In this document: positions 7,498 through 16,807 of the stretch, piece after piece
Numbering within the stretch: the stretch's first letter is position 1
How the letters are laid out: the number at the start of each line of letters is the position of its first letter
Assembly (NCBI GenBank): GCA_013213745.1
Contig: JABSQH010000064.1
Location: forward strand, 1 to 64,000
Source of the DNA: Ilumatobacteraceae bacterium
GTDB taxonomy: Bacteria > Actinomycetota > Acidimicrobiia > Acidimicrobiales > Ilumatobacteraceae
Reading direction: 5' to 3'
DNA length: 64,000 nucleotides
Position numbers and translations under genes: made by a program
The notes under the pieces: generated by a model
Told to the model about the DNA's origin: nothing
The model's input: only the letters and a program-made list of their open reading frames with translations
The model's database searches: none

Positions 7498-8481
7498 CTA
7501 ACCGACAACACTCGACGGCAACGCGCCGAGAACCAGGCCGAGGAGCGCAACTGCGGCCGTCGCTCCAAGTGCCCATCGACGAGTCGACACCTCATCGAGG
7601 CGACCCGTGGCGCCAAACTCGCCGAGGTTGGGACGGGGCAACGTCCGCAGCGAGGTGAACGCGGCAGCCGCCACCGTCAGGGCGACCGCCATCGCCGCAA
7701 CGCGTACATCGCGCGGCATGGTCTCGAGCCCATGAGTCCAGCGGTCGCTGACTCCTCGCAACGCCACCGCCAGATTGAGGACCACCACCGTGGCCATGAC
7801 TGCTGTCCACCGGACCGGCATCACGCCGGTCGAGGCACGGCGACCGAGCCCCGCACCGATCGTCGCTAGCGACCACACGAACCGGTCGCCTGGGCGGATC
7901 GCCCAGCCCGACAGACACGCGTGGCCGAGGGCGAATAGGACCACCGCCGCGCCCAGCGTGCTGGCAGCCCACACCGGGGGCAGTTCGAACGGCACGCGCC
8001 CCGACAGCAGCACAACGACGACGGCGCCGACGAAGAGGGCCCTCCGGAGCCCATCGGTAGCGACCACGACGCGCACGAGATCGTGTCCCGTTATCGACGC
8101 GCATGGTTCATCCGGGTGTCGCCGAACCGCAGCGGCCACTTCGGCACATGCGTGTCGCGCCGACACCCGTTCATCTCCCGGTTCATCGAGCCATCTCCGC
8201 ATGCGCGGTGCGGCGCCGCGTCGACGTCCGGATGAATTCGCCGAACCGTGCCACAGACCGACCGTCATCGCGATCGCCGCAGCGACCGCAATGAGTTCCG
8301 CAACGAACACGAAGGCGCCGACGGCGGTACTCATCGTCGCCAGTCGCCACCCCAACCAGACCACCCATGCGAGCAAGGCACACACGCTGAGCACCCGGCC
8401 GATGAGCCGCATTGGTCGCCAGTGCACGGCGGACGACTGTGCGGTGTCGTGGGACTCTTCCAGGTGAACGGTGTGCAGCAT
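7498..8481 (-). CDS. Multi-span membrane protein of unknown function
   Basis: About 327 residues with two N-terminal membrane spans (VLSVCALLAWVVWLGWRL and AVGAFVFVAELIAVAAAIAM), a soluble stretch with RMRRWLDEPGDERVSARHA, and at least five further spans towards the C-terminus. The first two spans resemble the N-terminal helices of cellulose-synthase-like glycosyltransferases, but no glycosyltransferase domain follows. Start choice is uncertain: the ATG at 8481 gives the longest coding-like frame, and an ATG at 8412 begins right at the first span. It is divergent from the gene at 8650. Confidence 0.6.
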   Translation of the reverse strand: MLHTVHLEESHDTAQSSAVHWRPMRLIGRVLSVCALLAWVVWLGWRLATMSTAVGAFVFVAELIAVAAAIAMTVGLWHGSANSSGRRRGAAPRMRRWLDEPGDERVSARHACAEVAAAVRRHPDEPCASITGHDLVRVVVATDGLRRALFVGAVVVVLLSGRVPFELPPVWAASTLGAAVVLFALGHACLSGWAIRPGDRFVWSLATIGAGLGRRASTGVMPVRWTAVMATVVVLNLAVALRGVSDRWTHGLETMPRDVRVAAMAVALTVAAAAFTSLRTLPRPNLGEFGATGRLDEVSTRRWALGATAAVALLGLVLGALPSSVVG

Positions 8482-8649
8482 CGGTGGTGATCGGTGCCCG
8501 ATGGCACCTCGAGACGGCTTCTGCGTACCTGTTGGTATCGGCACATGACGCGCCCGACTTGAGCACAGCGTCGGCCGATCCAGCCAGGAGTCCCCCGAGC
8601 ACCATCGCGACCGCCGGGTCGGGCGACCGCCCGCTAATCTCCGGACCTC

Positions 8650-8955
8650 GTGGGAACCCCGAAACGCGAACGCCAAAAGGCCAACCGGGCGCAGGCCCAG
8701 ATCGACCAGGTGAACACCGAGAACCGTCAGCGCTACGTCCGCATCGCTTTGATCGCCGCCGCAGCGATCATCGGCGTATTCGCGCTGGTGTGGATCGCCA
8801 GCCAGATCGTCGGCGATGACAGCGACGATCCGTCGGTCGTCACCACGACGCCCGTCACGGTGACGACACCCGACTCGACTACGCCGGTCACGGTGACGAC
8901 GCCGTCCACGACGCCCGTCACGGTGACGACGCCCTCCAGCGAGGATGGCGAATGA
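8650..8955 (+). CDS. Small single-span membrane protein with Thr-rich repeat tail
   Basis: The 101-residue product has a charged N-terminus (GTPKRERQKANRAQAQ), one membrane helix (IALIAAAAIIGVFALVWIAS) and an outside tail built on repeated TTPVTVTTP units. The GTG start lies 9 nt after a TAATCT hexamer (8635-8640), so the mRNA is leaderless or nearly so. Its stop overlaps the ATG of the following lipoprotein cyclophilin (ATGA), so the two are translationally coupled. A role as a partner or tether for the cyclophilin is inferred only from this arrangement. Confidence 0.75.
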   Translation: MGTPKRERQKANRAQAQIDQVNTENRQRYVRIALIAAAAIIGVFALVWIASQIVGDDSDDPSVVTTTPVTVTTPDSTTPVTVTTPSTTPVTVTTPSSEDGE

Positions 8956-9692
8956 CACCGCGCACCCGTCGGCGGACCGCCGCCGGGGCCATCGCACTCG
9001 CCCTGGTGGCGCTCGTCGCGTGCAGCGACGACGACGACGCGACTCCACAGACCGCCGCTCAGGACGCGTCCACCGACGACGGTTCGGCGACGGCCACCAC
9101 AGCTGCGACATCGGAGGCAGACACAGGCGCGGAGACGACCGCCGACGGCTGCCCGCCGATTGATGGCGTGACCGATCCGGTGCGCCAATTCGACAGTGCG
9201 CCGCCGATGTGCATCGATGTCGACGCGACATATCAAGCGATCGTCGGCACCAACCTCGGCGAGTTCACGATCGACCTCGACCCGCAGGCGGCACCCGAGA
9301 CCACCAACAACTTCGTGTTCCTCGCACGCAATCGGTACTTCGACGACACGGTCTGTCATCGCATCATTCCTGGGTTCGTCGTGCAGTGCGGCGACCCGAC
9401 GGCAACGGGAACGGGCGACCCGGGGTACCGCTTCGCCGACGAGCTCCCGGCGGCCGGCGAGTATCAGGTCGGTTCGATCGCCATGGCCAACAGCGGGCCC
9501 GACACGAACGGCAGCCAGTTCTTCATCATCACCGGCGACGACGGGGCTGCGCTCCCACCGCTGTACTCGCTGTTCGGACAGGTCGGTTCCGGCTTCGACG
9601 ACACCGTCGTCGAGATGGAAGCGGCCGGCACCCTCGAGGGCATTCCTGCCTCAGAGGTGCGCATCGATTCGGTCACGATCGTCGAGCCGTAG
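8952..9692 (+). CDS. Lipoprotein cyclophilin-type peptidyl-prolyl cis-trans isomerase
   Basis: The 246-residue protein catalyses proline isomerisation outside the cytoplasmic membrane. A signal peptide ends in the lipobox LVAC, followed by an Asp/Thr-rich linker and a cyclophilin domain from about residue 95. Domain motifs are APETTNNFVFLARNRYFDD, CHRIIPGFVVQCGDP, SIAMANSGPDTNGSQFFI and LYSLFGQV. The catalytic Arg of the HRI segment and the QFF motif are present. It overlaps the preceding Thr-rich membrane protein by 4 nt and converges with the antiporter operon, whose last stop is only 34 nt away. Confidence 0.93.
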   Translation: MTPRTRRRTAAGAIALALVALVACSDDDDATPQTAAQDASTDDGSATATTAATSEADTGAETTADGCPPIDGVTDPVRQFDSAPPMCIDVDATYQAIVGTNLGEFTIDLDPQAAPETTNNFVFLARNRYFDDTVCHRIIPGFVVQCGDPTATGTGDPGYRFADELPAAGEYQVGSIAMANSGPDTNGSQFFIITGDDGAALPPLYSLFGQVGSGFDDTVVEMEAAGTLEGIPASEVRIDSVTIVEP

Positions 9693-9726
9693 ACGACGCC
9701 AACTCGCGGCCACCGCGCCGACTGCA

Positions 9727-10071
9727 CTACGCAGAATCGTCGTCGAGCGATTGCTCGTCCGCCAGCAGTTCATCGACGTCGTCATCGACCTCTGCGTCGA
9801 GATGCCGACGCGTGGCCCGGCTCAGCGCATGGGCACCGAGCGGCGACGTCAGCAACTGAAGGATCACCACCAGCAGCAAGGTGGTCGTCGCCAGCAGTGT
9901 GTCGATCCGGATCGCGGCGCCGATCGACACGAGCACGAGCCCGAGCGTCGGCGCCTTTGCGGCGGCATGCATTCTCGACAACACGTCGGGGAATCGCCAG
10001 GTGCCGATCCCTCCGATCGCCGCGAACCCACACCCGAGCACGATCAGCGTGGCACTGATGGCATCGCTCAT
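9727..10071 (-). CDS. mnhG: Mrp-type Na+/H+ antiporter subunit G
   Basis: This 114-residue protein is the last gene of the seven-gene Mrp/Mnh antiporter operon, which exports monovalent cations in exchange for protons. It has the MnhG pattern: three helices with GGIGTWRFPDVLSRMHAAAKAPTLG (split here only for display) and an acidic C-terminal tail (DDDVDELLADEQ). Its ATG overlaps the stop of mnhF by 3-4 nt. All junctions in this operon overlap, which implies tight translational coupling of the subunits. Confidence 0.93.
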   Translation of the reverse strand: MSDAISATLIVLGCGFAAIGGIGTWRFPDVLSRMHAAAKAPTLGLVLVSIGAAIRIDTLLATTTLLLVVILQLLTSPLGAHALSRATRRHLDAEVDDDVDELLADEQSLDDDSA

Positions 10072-10325
10072 CAGCCGCCCCTCCGCTCGATGAATCGACC
10101 GAGTGCGGCGGTGCCCACGAACCCGACGAGCACTGCGACCAGCACGGTTTCGATGGTGATGCCGCTGACCCGCTCGGCCGCAGTCACGACGATCGCGATG
10201 ACGACAATCGACAACACGCCATCGAGACCAACAACTCGATCGGCCAGCGTCGGACCCCGCAGGAGCCGGAATACGAATCCGACGACACCGATCGACAACA
10301 ACACGAACGCAGCCGCGACGAGCAC
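10071..10325 (-). CDS. mnhF: Mrp-type Na+/H+ antiporter subunit F
   Basis: The 84-residue product has three membrane helices with the MnhF signature FRLLRGPTLADRVVGLDGV between helix 1 and 2. The start is a GTG that overlaps the mnhE stop (TAGTG), giving the usual MnhF length; no other start in the region makes sense. Confidence 0.92.
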   Translation of the reverse strand: MLVAAAFVLLSIGVVGFVFRLLRGPTLADRVVGLDGVLSIVVIAIVVTAAERVSGITIETVLVAVLVGFVGTAALGRFIERRGG

Positions 10326-10888
10326 TACTGCACACCTCCGACTGCGCGCTCGCGGAGTGCGGCGTCGACGGCTGCCAGCTGTTCGCTCGTGCCGAACGCA
10401 CGCACGGCGAGCCGCTCGATGCGATAGATCGAGTCGAGCGTCGCCTCCCGGTCGAGCTGCAGCACGTGGACGTACAACACCGGTTGCCGCCCCGTGGTCT
10501 CGTCGCCGGATCGGACGTCGACCGTCAGGGTGCCCGGAGTCAGCGTGATCGCGTTCGCGACGACAGTGACCACACCGTCGGTTCCGGCGTGCAGCGGCAC
10601 GGCGATGATCGCCCGCTGCAGCTGCGGTCGCGGGCGGAGAATCTCGCGGGCCACAGACAGGTTCGACACGACGAGGAGGTAGAGGAAGTACCCGCAGAGC
10701 ACGAGCACCCACCAGGGCCGGAACGGGGCTGCCTCGTACCCGCTGACCCCGGTCGGTCGGGCGATCACGGTGACGATCAGCGCGATCACCAGGCCTGCGA
10801 CGAGGTTGTCGATACCGAAGTCGCCCCACAGCAACGCCCACAACACGATCAGCCAGATCACCAGCATCGGCAGCCGGAGCGCGTTCAT
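10325..10888 (-). CDS. mnhE: Mrp-type Na+/H+ antiporter subunit E
   Basis: The 187-residue protein has two or three N-terminal helices (LPMLVIWLIVLWALLWGDF) followed by the cytoplasmic MnhE domain. Characteristic segments are SNLSVAREILRPRPQ, NAITLTPGTLTVDV and VLYVHVLQ. The start overlaps the mnhD stop by 4 nt. The C-terminal extension (RIERLAVRAFGTSEQLA) is longer than in the shortest homologues but not unusual for actinobacteria. Confidence 0.93.
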   Translation of the reverse strand: MNALRLPMLVIWLIVLWALLWGDFGIDNLVAGLVIALIVTVIARPTGVSGYEAAPFRPWWVLVLCGYFLYLLVVSNLSVAREILRPRPQLQRAIIAVPLHAGTDGVVTVVANAITLTPGTLTVDVRSGDETTGRQPVLYVHVLQLDREATLDSIYRIERLAVRAFGTSEQLAAVDAALRERAVGGVQ

Positions 10889-12381
10889 CGATCGTCACCT
10901 CCGAGCACGGCCTCGACGTACTGCGCCGGCTCGAGCAGTTCGGTCGCGGCTCGCTCGGCGTAGTCGTACACCGGGTCGGCGTACACGATGAGTGCCAAGC
11001 TGATCGCGACCACGAATCCGGTGGCGATGCTCATGAGGAGCGGCGACCGCGAGGCCCGCAGGCGCCGATCGACACTGGCCGCTTCGGCGTCGCCCCAGAA
11101 GACGGCGAGCCAGATCTTGGTCATCGACATCACGGTCAACAAGCTGGCGACGAGCGAGGCGACGACGACGAGGTACGCCCCATCGTCGATCCCGGCATCG
11201 ACCAATGCGAACTTGGCGATGAAGCCGGAGAAGGGCGGTAGTCCCGCGAGGCTCAGCGCGGGGAACGCAAACAGCAGTGCTACCGCTGGAGCCGAGCGAA
11301 CGAGCCCACCGACGTTGGAGAGACGGCCCGATCCGGTGCGGAACTCGACGAGTCCGGCAACGAGGAACAGCGACGTCTTCACGGCGATGTGATGCACGAC
11401 GTAGAACACCGCACCGGCGATTCCGGCGAGGGAGAACAACGCCAGCCCGAAGATCATGTAGCCGATCTGGCTGATCACGTGGAACGACAGAATCCGCCGC
11501 ATGTCGTCCTGAGCGAGCGCCCCGAGCACACCGACGACCATCGTGAGGGCGGCGATCACCAACAGTAGCGATCCCTGCCGATCGTCTGGCGGGAACAACA
11601 GCGTCTGACTGCGAATGATCGCGTACACCCCGACCTTGGTCAGCAGGCCGGCGAAGACCGCGGTAATCGCGCCCGGCGCGGTGGGATAGCTGTCGGGCAA
11701 CCAGAAGTAGAGCGGGAACACGCCCGCCTTGATGCCGAACACGACCACCAAGAGCAGCGAGAATCCCAGACGCACACCGTCGGGCAGATCGGGGATCCGG
11801 TCTGCGAGCTCGGCCATGTTGACGGTCCCGGTGCTGGCATACAACAGCGCGAGCGCGGTCACGAAGAAGGTCGACGCGATCAGGCTGATGATCACATACG
11901 TCATGCCGGAACGCACTTGCGCTCGTCGGCCCCCCAGCGTGAGCAGCACGTAGCTGGCGACCAGCATCATCTCGAACGCAACGAACAGGTTGAACAGATC
12001 GCCGGTGACGAAGCTGGCCGAGACTCCCGCTGCGAGCGCGAGATAGATCGGGTGGAAAGCGGAGAATCGCTGCTCCTCGTCGCCGAGGCCGATCGCGTAG
12101 ACCATCACCGAAATCAGCATCAGCGACGACACCACGAGCATCACCGCCGACAGCCGGTCGACCGTCAAGGTGATCCCGATCGGCACTCGCCACCCGCCGG
12201 CCTGAGAGACGAGGATGCCCTCGTCGTCGACCTCGACGAGCAGCAAGATCGCGGTGATGACGTTCGACGACAGCGCAACGAGAGAGACCACCCGCTGGAC
12301 GCGGCGGCTGCGGGCGGCGACGACGCACAGGGCAGCACCCAGCAGCGGCACGATGACCACGAGGGGGATGAAGTCGTTCAC
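10885..12381 (-). CDS. mnhD: Mrp-type Na+/H+ antiporter subunit D
   Basis: This 498-residue subunit is homologous to complex I antiporter-like subunits NuoM/NuoN and carries one of the proton paths. About 14 membrane helices are visible, with VGDLFNLFVAFEMMLVASYVLL-type sequence containing the conserved helix 5 Glu, KAGVFPLYFWLPDSYPTAP, and the Lys/His-rich segment VVHHIAVKTSLFLVAG. It overlaps mnhC and mnhE by 4 nt each. Confidence 0.95.
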   Translation of the reverse strand: MNDFIPLVVIVPLLGAALCVVAARSRRVQRVVSLVALSSNVITAILLLVEVDDEGILVSQAGGWRVPIGITLTVDRLSAVMLVVSSLMLISVMVYAIGLGDEEQRFSAFHPIYLALAAGVSASFVTGDLFNLFVAFEMMLVASYVLLTLGGRRAQVRSGMTYVIISLIASTFFVTALALLYASTGTVNMAELADRIPDLPDGVRLGFSLLLVVVFGIKAGVFPLYFWLPDSYPTAPGAITAVFAGLLTKVGVYAIIRSQTLLFPPDDRQGSLLLVIAALTMVVGVLGALAQDDMRRILSFHVISQIGYMIFGLALFSLAGIAGAVFYVVHHIAVKTSLFLVAGLVEFRTGSGRLSNVGGLVRSAPAVALLFAFPALSLAGLPPFSGFIAKFALVDAGIDDGAYLVVVASLVASLLTVMSMTKIWLAVFWGDAEAASVDRRLRASRSPLLMSIATGFVVAISLALIVYADPVYDYAERAATELLEPAQYVEAVLGGDDR

Positions 12382-12797
12382 TCCAACCCCTCGTCGTCTC
12401 GCTGCTCGCGCTCGGCGAGGCGGGTCTCCTCGACGAGTTCGTCACGATCGCGCTGCCGGGCGATCAGTCGGTCTTCGACGTCGTTCTCGACCATGTCGTC
12501 GCGCGTCATTCGCCAGCTGCGATAGCCCAGGGCGAGGAGGAACGCGGTGACGCCGAAGGTGATGACGATCGAGGTGAGCGCCAACGCTTGCGGCAGCGGG
12601 TCCGAGAAATCGGCCGGATCGCCGGTCCCGATGATCGGGGCCGATCCGCCGGGACCACCCGAGGTGAGCAGCAGCAGGTTCGACCCGTGCCCGACGAGGC
12701 CGACGCCGATCAGGATGCGCGACAGCCGGCGCTGGAGCAACATCCACGTCCCGGTGGCGAACAGCAGCGCAGCAGCGAACGCGAACAGGACCGTCAT
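12378..12797 (-). CDS. mnhC: Mrp-type Na+/H+ antiporter subunit C
   Basis: The 139-residue protein is a NuoK-like three-helix subunit: LLFATGTWMLLQRRLSRILI, GVGLVGHGSNLLLL, DPLPQALALTSIVITFGVTA. The DPLPQALALTAIVI pattern is the family hallmark. A charged cytoplasmic tail (ARQRDRDELVEETRLAEREQ) extends beyond the usual end. Confidence 0.95.
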   Translation of the reverse strand: MTVLFAFAAALLFATGTWMLLQRRLSRILIGVGLVGHGSNLLLLTSGGPGGSAPIIGTGDPADFSDPLPQALALTSIVITFGVTAFLLALGYRSWRMTRDDMVENDVEDRLIARQRDRDELVEETRLAEREQRDDEGLE

Positions 12798-13357
12798 CGC
12801 TCGACCGTCCTGCTGTCGTCGGGGGCCGTATGTTCGGGGGCCGGGTGTTCCGTGGCCGGGTGTTCACGCGGTGGGCGCTCGGCCGATGGAGGCTGGGCAT
12901 CGTCGTCGCCGAAGGCCGCAAAGGCCATCATCACCAAGCCGATCACCACCAGGTCGACACCGACGTCGAACAGGATCACGGTGTTCAACTTGACGCTGTC
13001 GAACAGCGGTAGGTGCACGGTTGCGCTCGCGTGCTCGAGGATCGACTCGCCCAACAGCAACGGAACGAACGCCGTGCCGGCGGCCAACAACAGTCCGGCG
13101 CCGAGAATCACATGGGCCGGGACACGGAACGTCGTGCGCACGGCGGCAGCACCGCCCGACACGTATCGCAGGGCAACCGCGGCGCCGACGGTCAGTCCGC
13201 TGACGAATCCACCACCGGGACGGTTGTGCCCAGCGAGTACGAAGTACAGCGCAAGAACAAGAATCGAGTGGTACAGCACCTTCGACGCAGTGTCGAGGAT
13301 CACCATTCGATCCGACACGTGATGACCGGTCTCCCGGCGACGCGGCGAGTCGGTCAT
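12794..13357 (-). CDS. mnhB: Mrp-type Na+/H+ antiporter subunit B
   Basis: The 187-residue protein has the MnhB pattern: SKVLYHSILVLALYFVLAGH, NRPGGGFVSGLTVGAAVALRY, and SVKLNTVILFDVGVDLVVIGL. A proline/glutamate/histidine-rich tail with repeated EHPA-type units (ERPPREHPATEHPAPEHT) follows the last helix. The ATG at 13357 overlaps the mnhA stop (ATGA). Confidence 0.93.
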   Translation of the reverse strand: MTDSPRRRETGHHVSDRMVILDTASKVLYHSILVLALYFVLAGHNRPGGGFVSGLTVGAAVALRYVSGGAAAVRTTFRVPAHVILGAGLLLAAGTAFVPLLLGESILEHASATVHLPLFDSVKLNTVILFDVGVDLVVIGLVMMAFAAFGDDDAQPPSAERPPREHPATEHPAPEHTAPDDSRTVER

Positions 13358-15834
13358 CCCCACACCTCTTCGGCCTCTGCGCCGTCGTCGATCGGCTCGT
13401 CGAGTGCGTCGAGTTCCTCTTCGAACACGGGCGCTTCGTCGTCGTCGCGCCGACGACCCGGGCGAGCCAGGCTCACGGCGCCGACGGCGGCGACGACCAA
13501 GACGGTGATCTCCCCCATCGTGTCCCATCCGCGAAAGTCGACGAGGATGATGTTGACGACGTTGTGTCCCTTGCCCTCGGGCTCGGCAGCCTCGATCATC
13601 TCCTCGGACATCGACGGTGCGTCGACGTCGCTACGTGATGTGCTCGACACGATCGCGAAGACGAACACGCCCACACCGACCGTCGCACACACGAGTAGTC
13701 GCAACGGTGTGGTCAGCGCAGGCGCACGCACACGCCACGTGCGCGGCAGGAACCGCAACACCAATACGAACAACACGGTGCTCAACGTCTCGATCGAGAA
13801 CTGCGTCAGCGCGAGATCGGGCGCGCCCTGCGCGACGTACAACCCGGCCATGGCGTACCCGACCGCACCGAGCATGAGGGCCGCGGCGATCCGGTGGTGC
13901 ACGATCGATGCGCCGAGCGCTGCTGCAGTGATCACTGCGACGATCGCGACATGCGCTGGTGTGTCGAACCAATCGGGGAGCGAGTCGAACTCGGTGATGA
14001 AGCCGGTCAGCGGGGCGAGTATGGCGACCAGCACGATCACGGCGACATAGATGGGCAACGATCCGTTTTGGAGCGTGGCTGTGAGCCGTCGAGCCACAAC
14101 GGTGATGCCGGTGAGCACCGCGACGAAACCGTCCTCACCCGATGGGAGTGGCGCCAGCAGCTTCGAGCTGCGGCGTTGCCACTCCTCCACTGGCGAACGC
14201 GCCAGGGTCAATGCGACGCCGACGCCGATGATCAGCAGTGACAACGCAAGCGCCACGGTGAAACCAGCCCAGAGCTCGACCGGTTTGGGCTCCGACGAGG
14301 GATACAACGCAACGGTTGCAGCCTCGACCAGGCGGTCGATGATCACCGGCGCGACGCCGGCTACGACGGTGAAGACGGCAAGAACGGCGGCGGGGAGCCA
14401 GAACGCAACCGATGGTGCGTGGCCTGCGGGCACGTCGTCGGCCGCATGGGGCGCTGTGGCCGGATCGCGAAACATGCCGAACAGGCCGAGTACGAAGCGG
14501 GCCGAGTAGGCAAACGTGAACACCGATGCGATCACGATCACGATGAGCACGGCGGTACCACCGCCGAAGTCGGCATGCTCGAGATATCCATCGAGCGCCT
14601 TCTCTTTGGAAATGAAACCGAGCAACGGTGGGAGTCCGGCCATCGATGCCGCGCTGACGACGCCGACGATCAGCACCGGACGCCAGCCCCGGCCCAACCG
14701 GCCGATGTGGCGAACATCTCTCGTGCCCAACGTGTGGTCGACGATGCCCACCACCATGAACAACGCGGCCTTGAACGCGGCGTGGGCCAACAGCAGCACG
14801 ATCCCCGCCTCGGCGATGTGGAAGTCACCCGCCCCGAACAACAACATCATGAACCCGAGCTGGCTGACGGTGCCGTAGGCGAGCAGCAGCTTGAGGTCGT
14901 GCTGGCGCAGCGATCGCAGACCGCCGATGAGCATCGTGACCGCACCGACGACGAGCACGAGGGGCCGCCATACACCGTCGACGGCGAAGATCGGCGCCAG
15001 CCTGGCGACGAGATAGACGCCGGCCTTCACCATCGTTGCCGAGTGCAGGTACGCGCTGATCGGGGTCGGTGCCACCATCGCCATCGGGAGCCAGCTACTG
15101 AACGGCGCCTGCGCAGACTTGGTGAACGCCCCGATCAACACACAAACCAGTCCGGCATTGACCATCCCGCCGCTCGGCGGATCGGCGGCGAGCTCCGAGA
15201 GTAGGTACGTGCCTCCGCTCTGGCCGATCAAGATCAACCCGGCGAGCAACACCAGTCCGCCACCACCGGTGATGAAAATCGCCTGATTGGCCGCGACCCG
15301 CGCCCGTGGCTGTCGATCGTCGTTGCCGATGAGCAAGAACGACGTGACCGACGTGAGCTCCCAGAAGATGAACAGCGCGATGAGATGGTCGGTGAGAACG
15401 ACGCCGAGCATCGAACCGGCGAACAACACCATCACGCCGGCGAGGCGACCCACGGCGGGTGGCGGTTCGGGACTCCCGCCGTCGGCGATCGACTGATCGT
15501 CGTCACCGTCGTGATCGTCGTGACCGTCGTGATCGTCGGCGAAGTAACCGAGCGAGTACAGACAGATGAGCAGCCCGACGCCCGAGACGAGCGCAACCAT
15601 CGCCAGCGCGAACGCATCGAGGCGCAGGTCGATCGCCAAGTCGAGACCCGAGATCCAGGTGTACGACTCGGTCACCGGGTCGCCGTCGAGCACGCCGCCG
15701 GCCCGGGTCAGCGCGTACGCACACATCGCCAGCGCCGGAATGGCGGCCACGAGGAACGCCCGACGCCCGAGGATGCGACCCGACGCGATGATCGACACAC
15801 CGACAACGAGATGGAGCGCGAGCAGGACGAACAT
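13354..15834 (-). CDS. mnhA: Mrp-type Na+/H+ antiporter subunit A
   Basis: This 826-residue first gene of the operon is the NuoL-like large subunit. The core has DHLIALFIFWELTSVTSFLL, FTKSAQAPFSSWLPMAM, PTPISAYLHSATMVKAGVYL and AHAAFKAALFMVVGIVDHTL. The C-terminal part (QGAPDLALTQFSIETLSTVL and VNIILVDFRGWDTMGEITVL) is the fused MbhD/MbhE-like region found in MnhA. An unusual acidic/histidine loop (residues about 100-113, DDHDGHDDHDGDDD) sits between helices; it is encoded by a short tandem repeat around 15500-15540. No promoter was identified with confidence upstream of 15834. Confidence 0.95.
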   Translation of the reverse strand: MFVLLALHLVVGVSIIASGRILGRRAFLVAAIPALAMCAYALTRAGGVLDGDPVTESYTWISGLDLAIDLRLDAFALAMVALVSGVGLLICLYSLGYFADDHDGHDDHDGDDDQSIADGGSPEPPPAVGRLAGVMVLFAGSMLGVVLTDHLIALFIFWELTSVTSFLLIGNDDRQPRARVAANQAIFITGGGGLVLLAGLILIGQSGGTYLLSELAADPPSGGMVNAGLVCVLIGAFTKSAQAPFSSWLPMAMVAPTPISAYLHSATMVKAGVYLVARLAPIFAVDGVWRPLVLVVGAVTMLIGGLRSLRQHDLKLLLAYGTVSQLGFMMLLFGAGDFHIAEAGIVLLLAHAAFKAALFMVVGIVDHTLGTRDVRHIGRLGRGWRPVLIVGVVSAASMAGLPPLLGFISKEKALDGYLEHADFGGGTAVLIVIVIASVFTFAYSARFVLGLFGMFRDPATAPHAADDVPAGHAPSVAFWLPAAVLAVFTVVAGVAPVIIDRLVEAATVALYPSSEPKPVELWAGFTVALALSLLIIGVGVALTLARSPVEEWQRRSSKLLAPLPSGEDGFVAVLTGITVVARRLTATLQNGSLPIYVAVIVLVAILAPLTGFITEFDSLPDWFDTPAHVAIVAVITAAALGASIVHHRIAAALMLGAVGYAMAGLYVAQGAPDLALTQFSIETLSTVLFVLVLRFLPRTWRVRAPALTTPLRLLVCATVGVGVFVFAIVSSTSRSDVDAPSMSEEMIEAAEPEGKGHNVVNIILVDFRGWDTMGEITVLVVAAVGAVSLARPGRRRDDDEAPVFEEELDALDEPIDDGAEAEEVWG

Positions 15835-15954
15835 TGATTCCAGAGACCGTGCCCGTCGGGCGCCGGCGCAGCGACGAATCTAGGCGCGGTGGACCGTCTC
15901 CCGGGATTCGCCGACCTTTGGCCGGGTTACCGGCCGGTAGTTAGGGTCGTGCCC

Positions 15955-16806
15955 ATGACGACGATTCGGCGTGTCGGTGTGTTGGGTTCAGGGATCATGG
16001 GGTCGGGACTGGCCGAGGTGGTGGCGCGCGCAGGAGCAGAGGCAATCGTGCGCTCGCGTACCCAGCACGGCGCCGACGCGGTGCTGGTCGGCATCGACAA
16101 AGGGCTGTCGCGCCACGTCGCTAAAGAACGCATGACCGAAGACGAAAAGACCGAGATCTTGCAGCGCATCACGGTCACCGACGACCTCCACGCCCTCGAC
16201 GACTGCGACCTGGTGATCGAGAGCGTGGTCGAGGATCTCGACGTGAAGAAGGAGCTGTTCGAGCGACTTGACCGCATCGCCAAACCCGAGGCGATCTTGG
16301 CGACGAACACCTCCACACTGCCCGTTGTCGAGTTGGCGATGGTCACCGAACGTCCCGAGCAAGTGTGCGGCGTGCACTTCTTCAACCCCGCACCGATGAT
16401 GTCGCTGGTCGAGGTGATCCGGCCGATCACTGCGTCGGACGACACGATCAATGTCGCTGTCGCCTTTGCCGAGCACTGCGGCAAGGACGCCGTGCTGGTC
16501 GAAGACCGTGCCGGGTTCGTGGTGAACGCACTGCTCTTTCCGTACCTCAACAACGCGATCCGCATGTGGGAAGCGGGAACCGCGTCGATGGACGACATCG
16601 ATACGGCGATGAAGGGCGGCTGCAACTTCCCGATGGGCCCGTTTGAGCTCCTCGATCTCGTCGGCCTCGACACCTCGTTGGCGATCCTCGACGCGCTGTA
16701 CGACGAGTTTCGCGATCCGAACTACACCGCCGAGCCCGCATTGCGCAGAATGGTCGCCGCAGGCCACCTCGGCCGGAAGACCAAGCGCGGGTTCCGCGAA
16801 TACTGA
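15955..16806 (+). CDS. 3-hydroxyacyl-CoA (3-hydroxybutyryl-CoA) dehydrogenase
   Basis: The 283-residue NAD(P)-dependent enzyme oxidises or reduces 3-hydroxyacyl-CoA, as in butyrate/PHB metabolism or beta-oxidation. It has the Rossmann start VGVLGSGIMGSGLAEVVARAG, VIESVVEDLDVKKELFERLD, LATNTSTLPVVELA, the active-site VCGVHFFNPAPMMSLVEVI, and the C-terminal domain with GFVVNALLFPYLNNAI and GPFELLDLVGLD. The ATG at 15955 gives the standard length of about 283; a GTG two codons earlier is possible. It is divergent from the antiporter operon. Confidence 0.93.
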   Translation: MTTIRRVGVLGSGIMGSGLAEVVARAGAEAIVRSRTQHGADAVLVGIDKGLSRHVAKERMTEDEKTEILQRITVTDDLHALDDCDLVIESVVEDLDVKKELFERLDRIAKPEAILATNTSTLPVVELAMVTERPEQVCGVHFFNPAPMMSLVEVIRPITASDDTINVAVAFAEHCGKDAVLVEDRAGFVVNALLFPYLNNAIRMWEAGTASMDDIDTAMKGGCNFPMGPFELLDLVGLDTSLAILDALYDEFRDPNYTAEPALRRMVAAGHLGRKTKRGFREY

Positions 16807-16807
16807 A

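Noticed and set aside
15490-15545. CRISPR-like short repeats
   Set aside because: The GTCGTGATC-type tandem repeat lies inside mnhA and encodes its Asp/His loop; no spacers exist.
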